From Nemophila menziesii (lineage: Eukaryota > Streptophyta > Magnoliopsida > Boraginales > Hydrophyllaceae), in the NCBI GenBank assembly GCA_029959085.1, contig JARWIR010000002.1, positions 37,754,233-37,818,232 of the forward strand: 64,000 nucleotides of DNA, read 5' to 3'. Each line of letters starts with the position of its first letter. Positions within the stretch are counted from its first letter, which is position 1. The notes below the pieces were generated by a model. The model was not told where the DNA came from, made no database searches, and saw nothing but the letters and a program-made list of their open reading frames with translations. Positions 10,684-21,450 of this stretch are shown in pieces. The position numbers and the translations under genes were made by a program.

Positions 10684-11610
10684 TTGAGGTATGCTTATTT
10701 GGGTACTAACAACAATTTGCATGTTATTGTTTCAGCTACTTTAACAGGTCCTCAAGAAGACAAACTGTTGCGTATATTAAGAGCTAATAAAGAGGCGATT
10801 GGTTGGACTATTTCTGACATCAAAAGTATTAGTCGTTCCTATTGCCAACACAAAATTATTCTGGAAGATGATAGTGCACGCTTAGTTGAAGGGAAAAGGA
10901 GATTGATGCCAGCTATGAAGGACGTTGTGAAGAAAGAGGCTATTAAATTACTAGATGCGGGAACCATTTATCCCATAGCTAGTAGCAAATGTGTACCAAA
11001 GAAGGGTAGTATCACTACTGTCGTAAATGCTCAGAATAATCCATTCCCTCAAGAACCGTTGTTGGTTGGAGAGTGTGTATGGATTATCAGAAGTTGAACA
11101 AGGCCACCAGAAAAGATCACTTCCCTCTCATTTTCATAGATCAGATGTCAAATAAGTTAGCTGGAAGAGAGTATTATTTCTTTTTGGATAGGTATTCAGG
11201 ATACAACCAAATATATGTAGATTCGAAAGACCAACACAAAAGGACCTTTACATGTCCTTTTGGTACCTTTGCCTTCTGAAGGATGCCATTTGGATTATGT
11301 AACGCACCTGCTACTTTCCAGAGATGCATGATGGAAATCTTCTTGGTCATGATCGATAATTTCCTTGAGGTATTTATGGATGAATTTTCAGTGTTTGGTG
11401 ATAACTTTGATGAGTGTTTGCAGAATTTGGAGAAGGTGTTAATTAGATGCAAGGAGACTGATTTGGTTTTGAATTGGGAGAAGTGTCATTTTATGGTTCG
11501 TGAAGGTATAGTGTTGGGTCACAAGGTTTCGAGTTTAGGATTGAAAGTTGATTGTGCTAAGATTGAGGTAATTAAGACTTTCCCCCTCCTATTTCTTCAA
11601 GAGGGGTGAG
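10684..11610 (+). pseudogene. Reverse transcriptase of element B, mutated
   Basis: The frames at 10684-11097, 11073-11279 and 11283-11609 together cover a Ty3/gypsy RT. Visible are the N-terminal LDAGTIYPIASSKCVPKKG block, MDYQKLNKATRKDHFPL, the first catalytic Asp in FFLDRYSGYNQI, the CPFGTFAF then MPFGLCNAPATFQRCM block, and the YXDD box. A frameshift lies around 11090 and a stop at 11277-11279. The catalytic box reads FMDE (11373-11384) instead of F-x-D-D, so the second metal-binding aspartate is replaced by glutamate. The region 10260-10683 is the poorly preserved protease-RT linker. Confidence 0.85.
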
Positions 11611-11618
11611 GAGATTTT

Positions 11619-12320
11619 TTGGTCATGCTGGTTTTTATCACCGTTTTATTAAGGATTTCTCTAAGACCGCTAAGCCTTTGTGAAACTTACTTGAGAAGGA
11701 CGCAAAAATCCTTTTTGATAAAGCTTGCATGGTGGCATTCAAAGAGATCAAGGAGAAACTTATATATGCACCTATTGTATTACCTCCTGATTGGAAGATT
11801 CCGTTTGAAATTATGTGTGATGCTCGTGATCTTGCTATGGGTGTTGTTTTGGGTAAGAGAAAAGATGAGGTGTCTCATTCTATCTATTATGCTAGTAAAA
11901 CCTTCACAAATTCTCAAATAAATTTTACCATAACTGAGAAGGAACTACTAGTTGTTGTATATGCATTTGATAAATTTCGTTCCTATCTTCTTGGGGCAAA
12001 AATTGTTGTTGTTACCGATCATTCCGCGATTAAATACTTTATGGAGAAGAAAGATGCAAAGTCGCGTTTGATCAGAGTATTGTTTTTACAAGAGTTTGAC
12101 TTAGATATTCGAGACCGAAAAGGTTGTGATAATCAGGTTGCAGATCATTTGTCTCGTCTTGAAAGCCCTGAGTTCAATAGTGGTCCCGAGTTGTTCAATG
12201 AAGAGTTTACTGATGAGAGCTTATTTTTGATATATGTAAATGGAACTCCTTGGTATGCAGACATAGCAAATCTTATTGTGAGTGGTTCTTTTCCTGAAGG
12301 AGCCACTTCACAAGACTAGA
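11619..12320 (+). pseudogene. RNase H region of element B
   Basis: The RT thumb/connection is read around 11619-11730 and the main frame is 11729-12319. It contains [17 protein letters not shown] (first catalytic Asp), [23 protein letters not shown] (catalytic Glu), [18 protein letters not shown] (Asp) and the terminal [13 protein letters not shown], the standard RNase H series of plant gypsy elements. It is the best preserved pol domain of B, but upstream shifts separate it from RT. Confidence 0.85.
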
Positions 12321-13550
12321 AAAACACTAATCAATCGTGCTAAACAGATCTTTTGGGAGGATCATTTCCTCTACAAAACATTGACTGATCAGATGGTGAG
12401 AAGATGCATACCTGAAAGTGATATTCAATCAGTGGTTCCAGGTTGTCATGACTCACCCTATGGAGGACATTTCAAGGGAGACCACACAGCTGCTAAGGTA
12501 CTACAATCCGGTTTTTATTGGCCTACTTTGCATAAGGATTTTCATGAGTATGTTAACAAATGTCATAGATGCAAGTTTATTGGTAATATATCTAAGAGAG
12601 ATGATATTCCACATAATAACGTTCTTGAGGTTGAGATATTCGATGTTTGGGGTATTGATTTCATGGGTGTCTTTGTACCATCTAATAAAATATTTACATC
12701 CTATTAGTTATTGATTACGTGTCCAAATGGGTAGAGGTTGTTACTCTACCAACAAATGATTCGCGAGTGTAAAGTTCTTGAAATCACACATCTTCACTAG
12801 ACATGGTACACCTAGAGTTATTATCAGTGATGGAGGTTCTTATTTTGTTAACAGATACTTGAAGGCTGCCTTGGAGAAGTATGGGGTGAGACATCGTTTG
12901 TTGACTGCTTATCATCCACAAGCAAATGGTCAAGCTGCGGTCTCTAATCTAGAGATCAAATCTATTATAGAGAAGACTGTTGGTTCCACACGTAAGAACT
13001 GGTCAATGAAATTAGATGATGCGTTGTGGGTATATTGTACTGCGTTTAAGACACTCGTTGGTGCATCTCCATATCGAATAGTGTATGGTAAGGCTTGTCA
13101 CTTACCTCTTGAACTTGAATTGGGTGCATATTGGGCGATAGCGGAGATGAACATGGATCCTACTTTAGCTGCTGAGAATCGTATGATGAAAATGATGAAC
13201 TTGATGAGTTTCTATTTCATGTCTATGAGAATGCTAAGCTTTATAAAGAGAAAATAAAGAAATGGCATGATAATTTCATTCGTGAGAAGAAGTTTAAGGT
13301 TGGACAGATGGTCCTTAAGTATAACTCTAAGTTCAATAATTATCCGGGTAAGTTGAGATCAAAGTGGTCTGGTCCTTTCGTAGTGACCAAGGTTACACCT
13401 CATGGAGTTATAGAAATTGAAAACCCAGCCAAGCAACGCACCTTTATGGTGAATGGACATCAATTAAAGATTTATTATGTAGGCGAGGATACTAATCGCA
13501 TGGTGGATCAACATCCTGGGGAGGTCATGTACCTCCTTGAAGCTGAATAG
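12282..13550 (+). pseudogene. Integrase of element B, broken
   Basis: The frame at 12282-12707 carries the HHCC zinc domain (HDSPYGGH then CHRCKF) and the first catalytic Asp in VWGIDFMGVF. A frameshift near 12700 is followed by LVIDYVSKWVEV and a stop at 12769-12771. The frame at 12778-13257 has the second Asp (VIISDGGSYF) and Glu (SNLEIKSIIEKTVG). The C-terminal part lies in another frame at 13308-13550 (LRSKWSGPFVVTKVTPHG, ending MYLLEAE and TAG). It is a full-length integrase by domains but split by at least two frameshifts. Confidence 0.85.
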
Positions 13551-13789
13551 ATGCATGAGGTAACCCGTCGAGCTTAACGACGTTAAACAAAAGCCATTTC
13601 ATTGTATAATAGTTTAATTGCTTTCATGTATTTTAAATTTGTAGTGTAGATTAGAGTAATTGTTGTGTATTAGTGTTTAACTTTTAAGAAATGAGGAAGA
13701 TTGGTGTTTTTGATTATTTCAGGAGAAAAAGGTCATGAGTTTGGGGTAGTAAGTATGAAAAAGGGAGAAAATTTGGTTGCAAAACAAGA

Positions 13790-14155
13790 GCTAATTGGGA
13801 ACCTGGTCAACTCCCGTTGACCAACCTCACACACACAAGGAATGGCGCGTTTGGGTTTGCACCTGTCGACACAAACCAGGAACCCGATTTGACGCCAACC
13901 GGGTACCCGGTGGCTGCGCTGTAGCATCCCAAACTTTCTAACCTGTGCGGTGGAGATGATGGCCATATGGTGCGTCTGGATTCGCGCCCATCGACAACAA
14001 TCGGGAACCCGGTCTCTAAGGGGATTTCTCTGACTTGTGCGGTGGAGACGCAATGCAATTGTTGCGTCTAAAAAAAAGGAAAATTCGCGGGACTCAACGA
14101 CGCTGACCGGGAACCCGGTCACCACCAAACTGGGAACCCGGTTATTCACCAGTAG
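13790..14155. repeat. GC-rich CCGG-N4-CCGG array of element B
   Basis: The palindrome CCGGGTACCCGG lies at about 13901. Near-palindromic CCGGGAACCCGG occurs at about 14107, with decayed copies (CCAGGAACCCG, TCGGGAACCCGG, CTGGGAACCCGG) near 13806, 13877, 13999 and 14129. TGCGTC/GACGCA half-dyads lie between them. It occupies the same position as 715-1135 in A but has different palindrome centres. A PPT-like GAGTTTGGGGT precedes it (13737-13747). Confidence 0.75.
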
Positions 14156-14535
14156 GGCGGTTTTTGAAAGGTTTTGACCTAAATTCTTTGCCTTCTTTCA
14201 CAAGACAACCATTATTTCGTCTCCAAGCTCCATATAACTCAGAAAATCATCACCCAAACGCCAAAAAAAATCATCATATGTCCTCCTTAAACACCACATA
14301 AACACATAATCAACTCATAATCCTTTCAAAACACCATCAAATTCAACTTTCATTCAAGAATCCTTCTTCATAAAACCTATAAATTGAGCAATATAATCTC
14401 CCCAAACACACTAAATAATCATTACCCATATCATATCTCACCTTAATCTTCCTTCTTCTATCCTCAAAGCATCAAATTTCAAAACTTTTCTATAGTGTTT
14501 GAATTTTTGAAGTTTTGAGTTTGAGGTGAGCTGAG

Positions 14536-15855
14536 ATGACAAACAGAATTCGATTCATTGAGCTATAACCGTAGGAACACTCCCAGAACCAGAAATACTC
14601 TTGGTGCTACACAAGATAAAGCTATTAAGATTCCGGACTCGAGTTCTAGAGCTAAGATGGGAGAAGTTAAGACTACCATGAAGAGGAAAGAAAACCCAAG
14701 TGTGACTAATTCCAAAAAGCCTAACTTAGATGAAAAATTAGTTGGAGAAGAAGCTCCTAGAAAACCCATTACTAAACAAAGATCTACAAGAAGAAAGATG
14801 ATAACCAATAAGCCAAAAAGAATCTTTGTTAGTTGGACTGAGCAAGTTCGTGAAAGAGTAGCATATTTGAAGTTTGGTATTGAGAAAAGATCCCCTTCAG
14901 GTATTATGAACAGTACTTTTAAAGATTATGCTATCACTTGTGACAAGATTGGTTGGAAATAATTTAGAAGAATAGACCTCACGTTTATCCCTGCTTTGGT
15001 TCGTGAGTTTTATGAAGAACTGGCTTTTACGAATAGACAGTCACTTGTCATACGCAAAAAGGCACTACAGTTCTCAATTGAACTTATTCGAAAAACATTT
15101 AAATTACCAATCTTGTCTGGTCCATGCCCGTATCACGAAGCTATTAATGATTCATCTTTCAACTGGGAATCTCTTTACGACTTAGTCCTGATTTGTGGGA
15201 AACTTCCCATCCCAGTAGAAGAAAGATATGATGGACAGGTGTATAGTAGCGATTTATTACCTTCTGCGAAAGTATGGTCCCGTTTCATAGTTCCTACCTT
15301 CTTTGGCAACAATCATACTTCCGAGTTGACAAAGGAATATCGTAAGTGTATTCTAGAGAAGAAAGAAACTGACGTTGCCCGTGTGATCTATAACCTAATC
15401 ATGGAGTTCGAAAAATCCCTGATTCTTCAAAGAAACCTTAAGTTTCCCGTGCACCATAACTGCAATTTGGTTAGACGCAATAATACCACGCAAGAACGAA
15501 GAGGTTGAGCCTACAAAAAAAGGGGAAGAGATGACATTAAAATCAATTGAGAACGCCCATGAGGAAGCTACAAAAGAGATGAGGAGTCCATGACTTCCTC
15601 CACGCAAGAAGAAGACAGTTCCAAGTTTCGTGTTGAGGACCTCTTCTTAACGGAAATGGTTTGGAGGATCGAATAAAAGGTTTAGAGAAGAAACAAGATG
15701 AGATGATTGCAACCTTAGGAAAAGTCACAAAAGAGTTGGAGCTTATGCAAAACATGATACTTGGGGTGAGCAATATACAACACGCCACCTACATATTACT
15801 TACGAAAGGAGCCCAACCTGAACGCAACAATGGGATCCAACCTAGTGCTAGTTAA
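14536..15855 (+). pseudogene. Env-like ORF of element B, frameshifted
   Basis: The ATG at 14536 follows a PPT-like GAGTTTGAGGT (14517-14527) but reaches TAA after ten codons. The homologous frame resumes at about 14558 (YNRRNTPRTRNTLGATQ) and carries the conserved KPKRIFVSWTEQVRERVAYL block to TAA at 14960-14962. It continues at 14996-15508 (FYEELAFTNRQSLVIRKKA and GRLPIP-like blocks) and ends with the coiled-coil-like segment at 15661-15855 (LEKKQDEMIATLGKVTKELE). It is collinear with 1519-2853. No membrane anchor is seen. Confidence 0.75.
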
Positions 15856-15923
15856 GATACGTTTTTCTATCCTTTTCTCATTTAGTAGTGTATATGAGTT
15901 TATTTGCTTTATTGAGTCTTTTC

Positions 15924-15943
15924 GAGTCGTGGGGACACGACTC
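15924..15943 (+). other. Conserved hairpin of element B
   Basis: GAGTCGTGGGGACACGACTC is identical to 2921-2940 of element A, with the same GAGTCTTTTC just upstream and a PPT-like GAGTTTGGGTG at 15950-15960. Confidence 0.75.
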
Positions 15944-15962
15944 ATTTTTGAGTTTGGGTGTT

Positions 15963-16175
15963 CATAGGTTTACGAAAGAGAGTAGTGTTGAAATTGATGA
16001 GAAATACTCTTCGTTAGAGAATAAATTGAAAAACACGCTTAAAAAACAACTAAAACAACTTACTTTAGCTGTAAGAGAAGGTTTTCAAGTAGGAGAGCTG
16101 ATATTAAGATTTTTCAGGTTTTTCATCTTACTTCTTAACAAACCCTAGTTCCTCCTTAAGACACCTCGTCCCATA
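15963..16175 (+). pseudogene. Misplaced gag fragment at the right end of element B
   Basis: Just after the hairpin and PPT-like motif, the sequence switches to gag: ESSVEIDEKYSSLENKLKNTLKKQLKQLTLAVREGFQVG matches 7325-7440 (given here as a description of the 15975-16090 frame). A shorter match to 7745-7775 (CCTCCTTAAGACACCT) follows at about 16151, with the zinc-knuckle segment missing between. Beyond about 16175 the sequence is unique. A deletion or template switch joined the 3' UTR of B to a gag copy and lost the 3' LTR. Confidence 0.75.
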
Positions 16176-16440
16176 TATTTCTTTTCTAACAACAAATGTA
16201 GTAAAGAAGAATAAAAAATAAAATAAGAGATGTTTATTGGATATTAATTCATAAAAAATACTTCTATCAAATATTACTTGATAAAATTTTATTTTTTACC
16301 AATATCATATGCTTATGTTTAAAACTTCCATATATTATAGTAGTACCTATCAATTTGATCTAGTTCTGTTTAGGAAGTCTTACCCCAAATGAATTATAGA
16401 ATCGAAAACCGGAAGAATAATGAAACATAAAACCTGAAAC
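16176..16440. other. AT-rich stretch between element B and LIG1
   Basis: About 265 bp of AT-rich sequence separates the truncated transposon from the LIG1 5' region. I see no gene or repeat in it. It probably contains distal promoter sequence of LIG1. Confidence 0.4.
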
Positions 16441-16533
16441 CCATCTCTTCACGCTCACCGCACCCGCTAGCTCTCGTGAACAGATAACCGCCGATCATCT
16501 CATCCTCCTCCATAATCAACACTGCTTGCTAAG

Positions 16534-16760
16534 GTAAAAATTACAACATAATTGATTTAATTACAAGTTACAACCTAATCTCATCACTTTTACAAATTTT
16601 CAATTCTTTCAAGTTAAGTTTATGTTTAATTGCATTACCCAGCAATGGTCATAAAAATGGCCGTTGGAGCGTTGGAGCAGTGATGCGCTGAGAACAGCGT
16701 ATATGTGGGTCCCATGAGTCTTATACTGCCTTTCTTTTCTTATTCTTTTTTTTTTTGCAG
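16534..16760 (+). other. Possible 5' UTR intron of LIG1
   Basis: A CT-rich leader-like stretch (16441-16533) ends AAG followed by GTAAAAATTAC. Downstream a long T-run ends in TTTTTTGCAG at 16760. These would be good plant splice sites for an intron in the 5' leader. Without transcripts it cannot be told from a promoter further downstream. Confidence 0.35.
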
Positions 16761-16783
16761 TAAATATACATTTGGGACAACTC

Positions 16784-16792
16784 ATTCCCGCC
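16784..16792 (+). promoter_or_regulatory. E2F-type site upstream of LIG1
   Basis: ATTCCCGCC matches the plant E2F consensus WTTSSCSS and lies 34 bp before the first ATG of LIG1. Replicative ligase genes are commonly S-phase regulated, so the site is plausible, but one 8-9 bp match may be chance. Confidence 0.4.
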
Positions 16793-16825
16793 ATTTCAGT
16801 GTTGTTGAGTTCTTTCACTGGTTGA

Positions 16826-19800
16826 ATGTACACTCTGCGTTCATGTTGCAAACCTTTTTTCTTTCTTACTAAAATCCCAATTCCCCTTTCATTTCCTTCA
16901 GTTGCCCACCTTAAACCCCTAATTCATATAAACCCTAACACCCGCAAAACGATGTCGTCTTCTTCCCCTCGTTCAGCTTTCGACGTTTTGATGTCCAAGA
17001 ATCGCAGAAACCCTAGCATACCCCAAACCGTACCCGAAAACACCCATGTTGAAACGAATTTAATTAATCCTGTACCCGAAAACACCCATATTGAAACGAA
17101 TTTAATTAGACCTGTACCCAAAAACACCCTCGTTGAAAAGACATCAATTACTCCTGATGAGAGTGTAGCCGAATTGAAAAATAAAGCAGCGAATTTTGAT
17201 GTGAAGAAGGCAGTGTATTGGGGTAAAGGAGAGAGGGTTCCATTTATGTTTGTAGCTAAAGCATTTGATGCCATAGATGCAGAATCTGGAAGGATTGTAA
17301 TAACTGAAATTGTTTGTAATATGTTGAGGACTGTAATTGAAACAACTCCAGATGACTTATCCCCAGTTGTGTACCTTCTAGCCAATAGAATTGCTCCAGC
17401 TCATGAAGGACTTGAGCTTGGACTTGGTGATGCTTCAATTATCAAAGCCCTTGCCGAGGCTTATGGAGCTCAAGAAACTCACATCAAGAAACAATATAAG
17501 GTGTGTTCTTCTTTATATACTGTTCTAATACCATGTCTGTATGTATAATGTGTGTGTATATATAGAAACTTGGAGATTTAGGACATGTGGCTAAAGCATG
17601 TCGTTCTTCTCAATCTCTAATGCGTAAACCAGAAGCATTATCTGTTGCTAAAGTGTTCAAAACATTTCGCATTATTGCTAAGGTAATTAATATAAACTTA
17701 GTAACATATGTTTTTGAGTTTTATTTGATTATTTGTGTTATTAATAGGAATCTGGAAAGGATAGTCAAGATAAGAAAAAGAAGCATATCAAAGCACTCCT
17801 TGTAGCAGCTAGTGATTGTGAACCTCTATATATAATTCGCCTACTCCAAGTAAGTTTGAGTGTTGAATCAATATATCTTCATTTTATCTCCATTCTTATT
17901 CGAATCTTGTATATACAGACAAAATTACGCATTGGATTAGCTGAACAAACGCTATTAACTGCTCTAGGCCATGCTACAGTGTATAGTGAAAAACACTCTT
18001 CTCCTCCTAAAAAACTTGATTCTCCAATGGAAGAAGCTGCAAAAATAGTTAAACAAGTATACTCTGTAATCCCAGTGTATGACAAAATTATCCCTGCTTT
18101 ACTTACTAATGGAGTGTGGAATCTTTCAAAAACATGTAATTTCACCCCGGGTATACCAATAGGACCTATGCTTGCAAAACCAACTAAAGGAGTTTCTGAA
18201 ATTGTGGATAAGTTTCATGATATGGAGTACACATGTGAATATAAATATGATGGAGAGCGTGCACAAGTAACTAATATAACTAACTAACTATTTTTTTCTC
18301 TTTTCTTTTCATATTCACTAACAGCTGAAACTTTATATACAGATACATTATCTAGAAGATGGTTCAATGGAAATATACAGTCGAAATGCAGAAAGAAATA
18401 CTGGGAAATTTCCTGATGTACTTATGGCTGTTTCTAGGTGCTCTTTTTCTTCATATCTAACTTTTTTATTTAAATAAATTTGCTCAATTACACATTTCAA
18501 AAAAACAGATTAAAAAAACCGTCTGTAAAATCCTTTGTTTTGGATTGCGAACTTGTAGCATATGATCGTGAGAAGCAGAAAATTTTACCTTTTCAGGTAT
18601 ATTCTTGAGGTTATGAAGCAGTAAGATATAAGATTTTAGTGTAACTTGTGTATTAACAGGTATTAAGTACACGTGCTAGAAAAAATGTAGTGGTGAGTGA
18701 AATTAAAGTGGAAGTATGCATATATGCTTTTGATATGCTGTATTTTAACGGTGAATCACTTTTGCATGAGCAACTTAATGTTCGAAGAGAGGTATGAAAT
18801 TTTTAAGTAAGGAAAAGTTTTTGTATATTTTATTAATTTTTTTAGATTTGCAGAATCTTTACAAGTCATTTGATGAAGAAAATGGATATTTTCAATTTGC
18901 GACTGCAATTACATCAAATGATCTTGAGGAAATTCAAAAGTTTCTTGAAGCTGCTGTTAATACTAGTTCTGAAGGGTTGATTATTAAAACATTGACTAAA
19001 GATGCTACTTATGAGCCTTCAAAACGATCAAATAATTGGCTTAAATTGAAAAAGGATTACATGGACAAGTGAGTTAGTGATAAGATAGTGTATTTTAATT
19101 ATCATCTGTATAATGTGTGTATTGCATGTAGTATCGGTGATTCATTGGATTTAGTCCCTATTGCAGCTTTTCATGGGAGAGGAAAACGTACAGGTACATA
19201 TTATTAATTAATAATGTGTATAATATATAATATGTAATAAGTGTGTGTGTGTGTTTTAGGTGTTTATGGTGCGTTTCTTCTTGCTTGTTATGATAGCAGT
19301 AAAGAGGAATATCAGAGTATTTGTAAAATCGGTATGTGCTTTTTTTTTTTTTTTTTTTTTGTCTTAGAGAGAAGATGAGATAAAAGATAAAAGAATGTTT
19401 TGGTTGTTGTGTAGGGACGGGATTTTCTGAAGCAGTGTTGGAAGAACGTTCTACTAGTCTACGTTCAAAAGTGATTCCCAAAGCAAAGGTCATTTTTTGT
19501 GTATTTCTCCTCGTATGTATGATTCAATCTTATCTTCCTTTTTTAACATACATATTATGGGTGGAGGGATGTGCAGTCATATTATAGGTATTCAGATAAA
19601 TTGAATCCAGATGTATGGTTTGAACCAACACAAGTATGGGAGGTGAAAGCTGCTGATCTCACTATTAGTCCTGTTCATCGTGCTGCAGTTGGGATTGTCG
19701 ATGCTGATAAGGTACGCTTTCATTGTGGGACCCACCCGTCTCATGACTTATCTAATATTATATACATTTATAGGGTATCTCTTTGCGGTTTCCTCGTCTA

Positions 19801-20010
19801 GTACGGTTACGCGAAGATAAGACTCCCGAACAGGCATCTTCATCTGACATGGTATGCTTTTAATATTCATGAGTCATGACTAACTAATTAGTATTTTCGT
19901 AACTCTTCGTTTTGTTTCAGGTTGCTGAGATGTATTCGGCTCAGAAGATTAATCATCGAGATACTAAGGATAAGAAGAAGGACGTGGACGACGATAATGA
20001 AGATGATTGA
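16826..20010 (+). CDS. LIG1: DNA ligase 1 (ATP-dependent), 14 coding exons
   Basis: It joins DNA nicks in replication and repair using ATP. Exons by homology and GT-AG borders: 16826-17500, 17566-17682, 17748-17849, 17919-18266, 18343-18437, 18509-18596, 18660-18791, 18854-19068, 19132-19193, 19260-19331, 19415-19488, 19577-19711, 19774-19851, 19921-20010; 760 codons with no stop. The N-terminal DNA-binding domain comes first ([17 protein letters not shown]). The adenylation motif KYDGER has its nucleophilic lysine at codon 18243-18245 (residue 407). Then come [34 protein letters not shown] and WLKLKKDY, and the OB-fold domain to the acidic C-terminus. A second in-frame ATG at 16952 (residue 43, [16 protein letters not shown]) matches the nuclear start known for Arabidopsis LIG1; residues 1-42 are basic/hydrophobic and presequence-like. 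The N-terminal linker is short and holds three 14-residue repeats. No breaks are seen. Confidence 0.93.
17027..17152 (+). repeat. Three 42-bp tandem repeats in LIG1 exon 1
   Basis: Units start at 17027, 17069 and 17111 and keep the frame. They encode [28 protein letters not shown] and [14 protein letters not shown] (residues 68-109). The first two units are nearly identical; the third has drifted. They lie in the linker between the N-terminal peptide and the DNA-binding domain, a part that is poorly conserved among ligases. Confidence 0.85.
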
Positions 20011-20457
20011 TTACTGACTTTCACAACATATTATGCCAACATCTTAACTACCTAACTAACTGCGATTATGTGTTAGCTTCATATATTATTATGCTACATG
20101 TATTTTCCTTTGGTTTAAAACACTCCATTGTTAGTTAGTTATTACACTCTTCTTCTCCTTCCCATATTTCCCCATCTTATCTCATAGAGTAATTGACTGC
20201 TATTAATTACCTTAACTATCTATTTTACATACTTTTCTCTATATCTACTGTTAAATACTCTGTTTTGGATCTCAAATTTGCTTTCAGCAGCCGACATTTT
20301 GTTTTTTTAACTAACGTTGATCTTTTTGAAATAATAAAAAAATGAAGAAAAGCTTGGTTTGATAATATATTTTTTGGTTTTTCCTTGTCTTTTTCTCCCT
20401 CTATGTCACAACAGCTTGTCGGCGGTTTCTTCTCAACCATATATACATAGAATACTA
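20011..20457 (+). other. 3' flank of LIG1
   Basis: The stretch from the LIG1 stop to the MITE holds the probable 3' UTR; TTTTCCTTTGG and AT-rich stretches follow the stop. No second gene is seen. The exact poly(A) site cannot be read from the sequence. Confidence 0.4.
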
Positions 20458-20466
20458 AAACTTCAA

Positions 20467-21441
20467 GAGTTTTTTTTATTTCTAGCCTATTTAAAATAAA
20501 TAATTGCATTAAAAACACATTTAAAAAAATAATTACGAAACTAACATATAGGCGCTCCTCCGAGGAGCGCCTCCTTCAATTAATCAGCCCATTAACCTAT
20601 TAGGTCCATTAAGAACTTAATTATAAGGCGCTTCTCAGAGAAGCGTCTTTATTTATAAAAAAACTATTGGCCAACGATCTTTGCAGTGGATAAAATTATT
20701 GGCCAACAATTAATAGCTGCTCGGATTTTGCTGCTGCCAGGAAGGGGAAAAAAACACAGAGAGTGGCAATTTTGCAGGGGATTACTTTTTTTTGGAATCT
20801 AAGCTTTTAAGGTGTTTTTGTAAAATTGCTGTATAGAATTAAATAAATGTTGGGTTGTGAATTTATAGTACGTCCAATTGTTTAATTGCTGAGAGATTTT
20901 TAATATTTTCAATTTGGGTACGACTGATGTGATTTGTATATGTGTTTAAGGTGGAGTTTAGGTTCAATCAAAAATCGTGAATTCAGAGTGTTGTTCATTT
21001 GATTTTAGTAGAGGATTTTGTTTGTTAATTCATTTATTAAAAAAGAAATGCAAGAAAGCTAAGAGATAATATAGAAAGAGTTTAACGTGTTTACCATATT
21101 AAATTGAATGTCATCGACTTTTTGGGTATGTTGTTTATCTTTAAAGTTTTGTAATCTATTCAAATACTTATTTTTAGTTTTGCTATATTAGATGTGTGAA
21201 TTCTGTTCAGCAGTAGAAAGTATGTATTTATCAATCATTTAATGGGCAAATAAATCCAGGATTGTGCATAATATTAATGAGGAGGATGATTTAATGCGTT
21301 TGACCTAATAGCTTAATGGGCTGATTAAATGAGTGAGGCGCTCCTTCAAAGAGCGCCTATGTGTTACTTTTGTAATTATTTTTTAAAATGTGTTTTTTAT
21401 GCAATTATTTATTTTATATAGGTTAGAAATAAAAAAAACTC
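20467..21441. mobile_element. Non-autonomous Mutator-like element (MITE), 975 bp
   Basis: Long inverted repeats of about 145 bp (20467-20612 and 21296-21441) begin GAGTTTTTTTTATTTCTA. They are flanked by a perfect 9-bp direct repeat AAACTTCAA (20458-20466 and 21442-21450), the target duplication length of Mutator-like elements. Each inverted repeat holds an internal hairpin; the left one is GGCGCTCCTCCGAGGAGCGCC (about 20552-20572). There is no transposase frame. The centre (20690-21290) has TTTTGCAGGGGATTAC, resembling a captured gene fragment, but I recognise no product. Confidence 0.88.
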
Positions 21442-21450
21442 AAACTTCAA

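Larger units (their letters stand above)
4308..16175 (+). mobile_element. Athila-type element B, internally complete but decayed, lacking a 3' LTR
   Basis: In order: shared LTR, PBS, gag with zinc knuckle, protease split by a solo LTR, RT, RNase H, integrase, post-pol spacer with palindrome array, env-like ORF, hairpin, then a misplaced second gag fragment that ends in unique DNA. Every coding part has frameshifts or stops. No 3' UTR, PPT or 3' LTR follows, so the right end was lost in a rearrangement. Confidence 0.85.

Noticed and set aside
16609..16851. Minus-strand frame over the LIG1 promoter
   Set aside because: Overlaps the likely leader and start of LIG1 and shows no family features.
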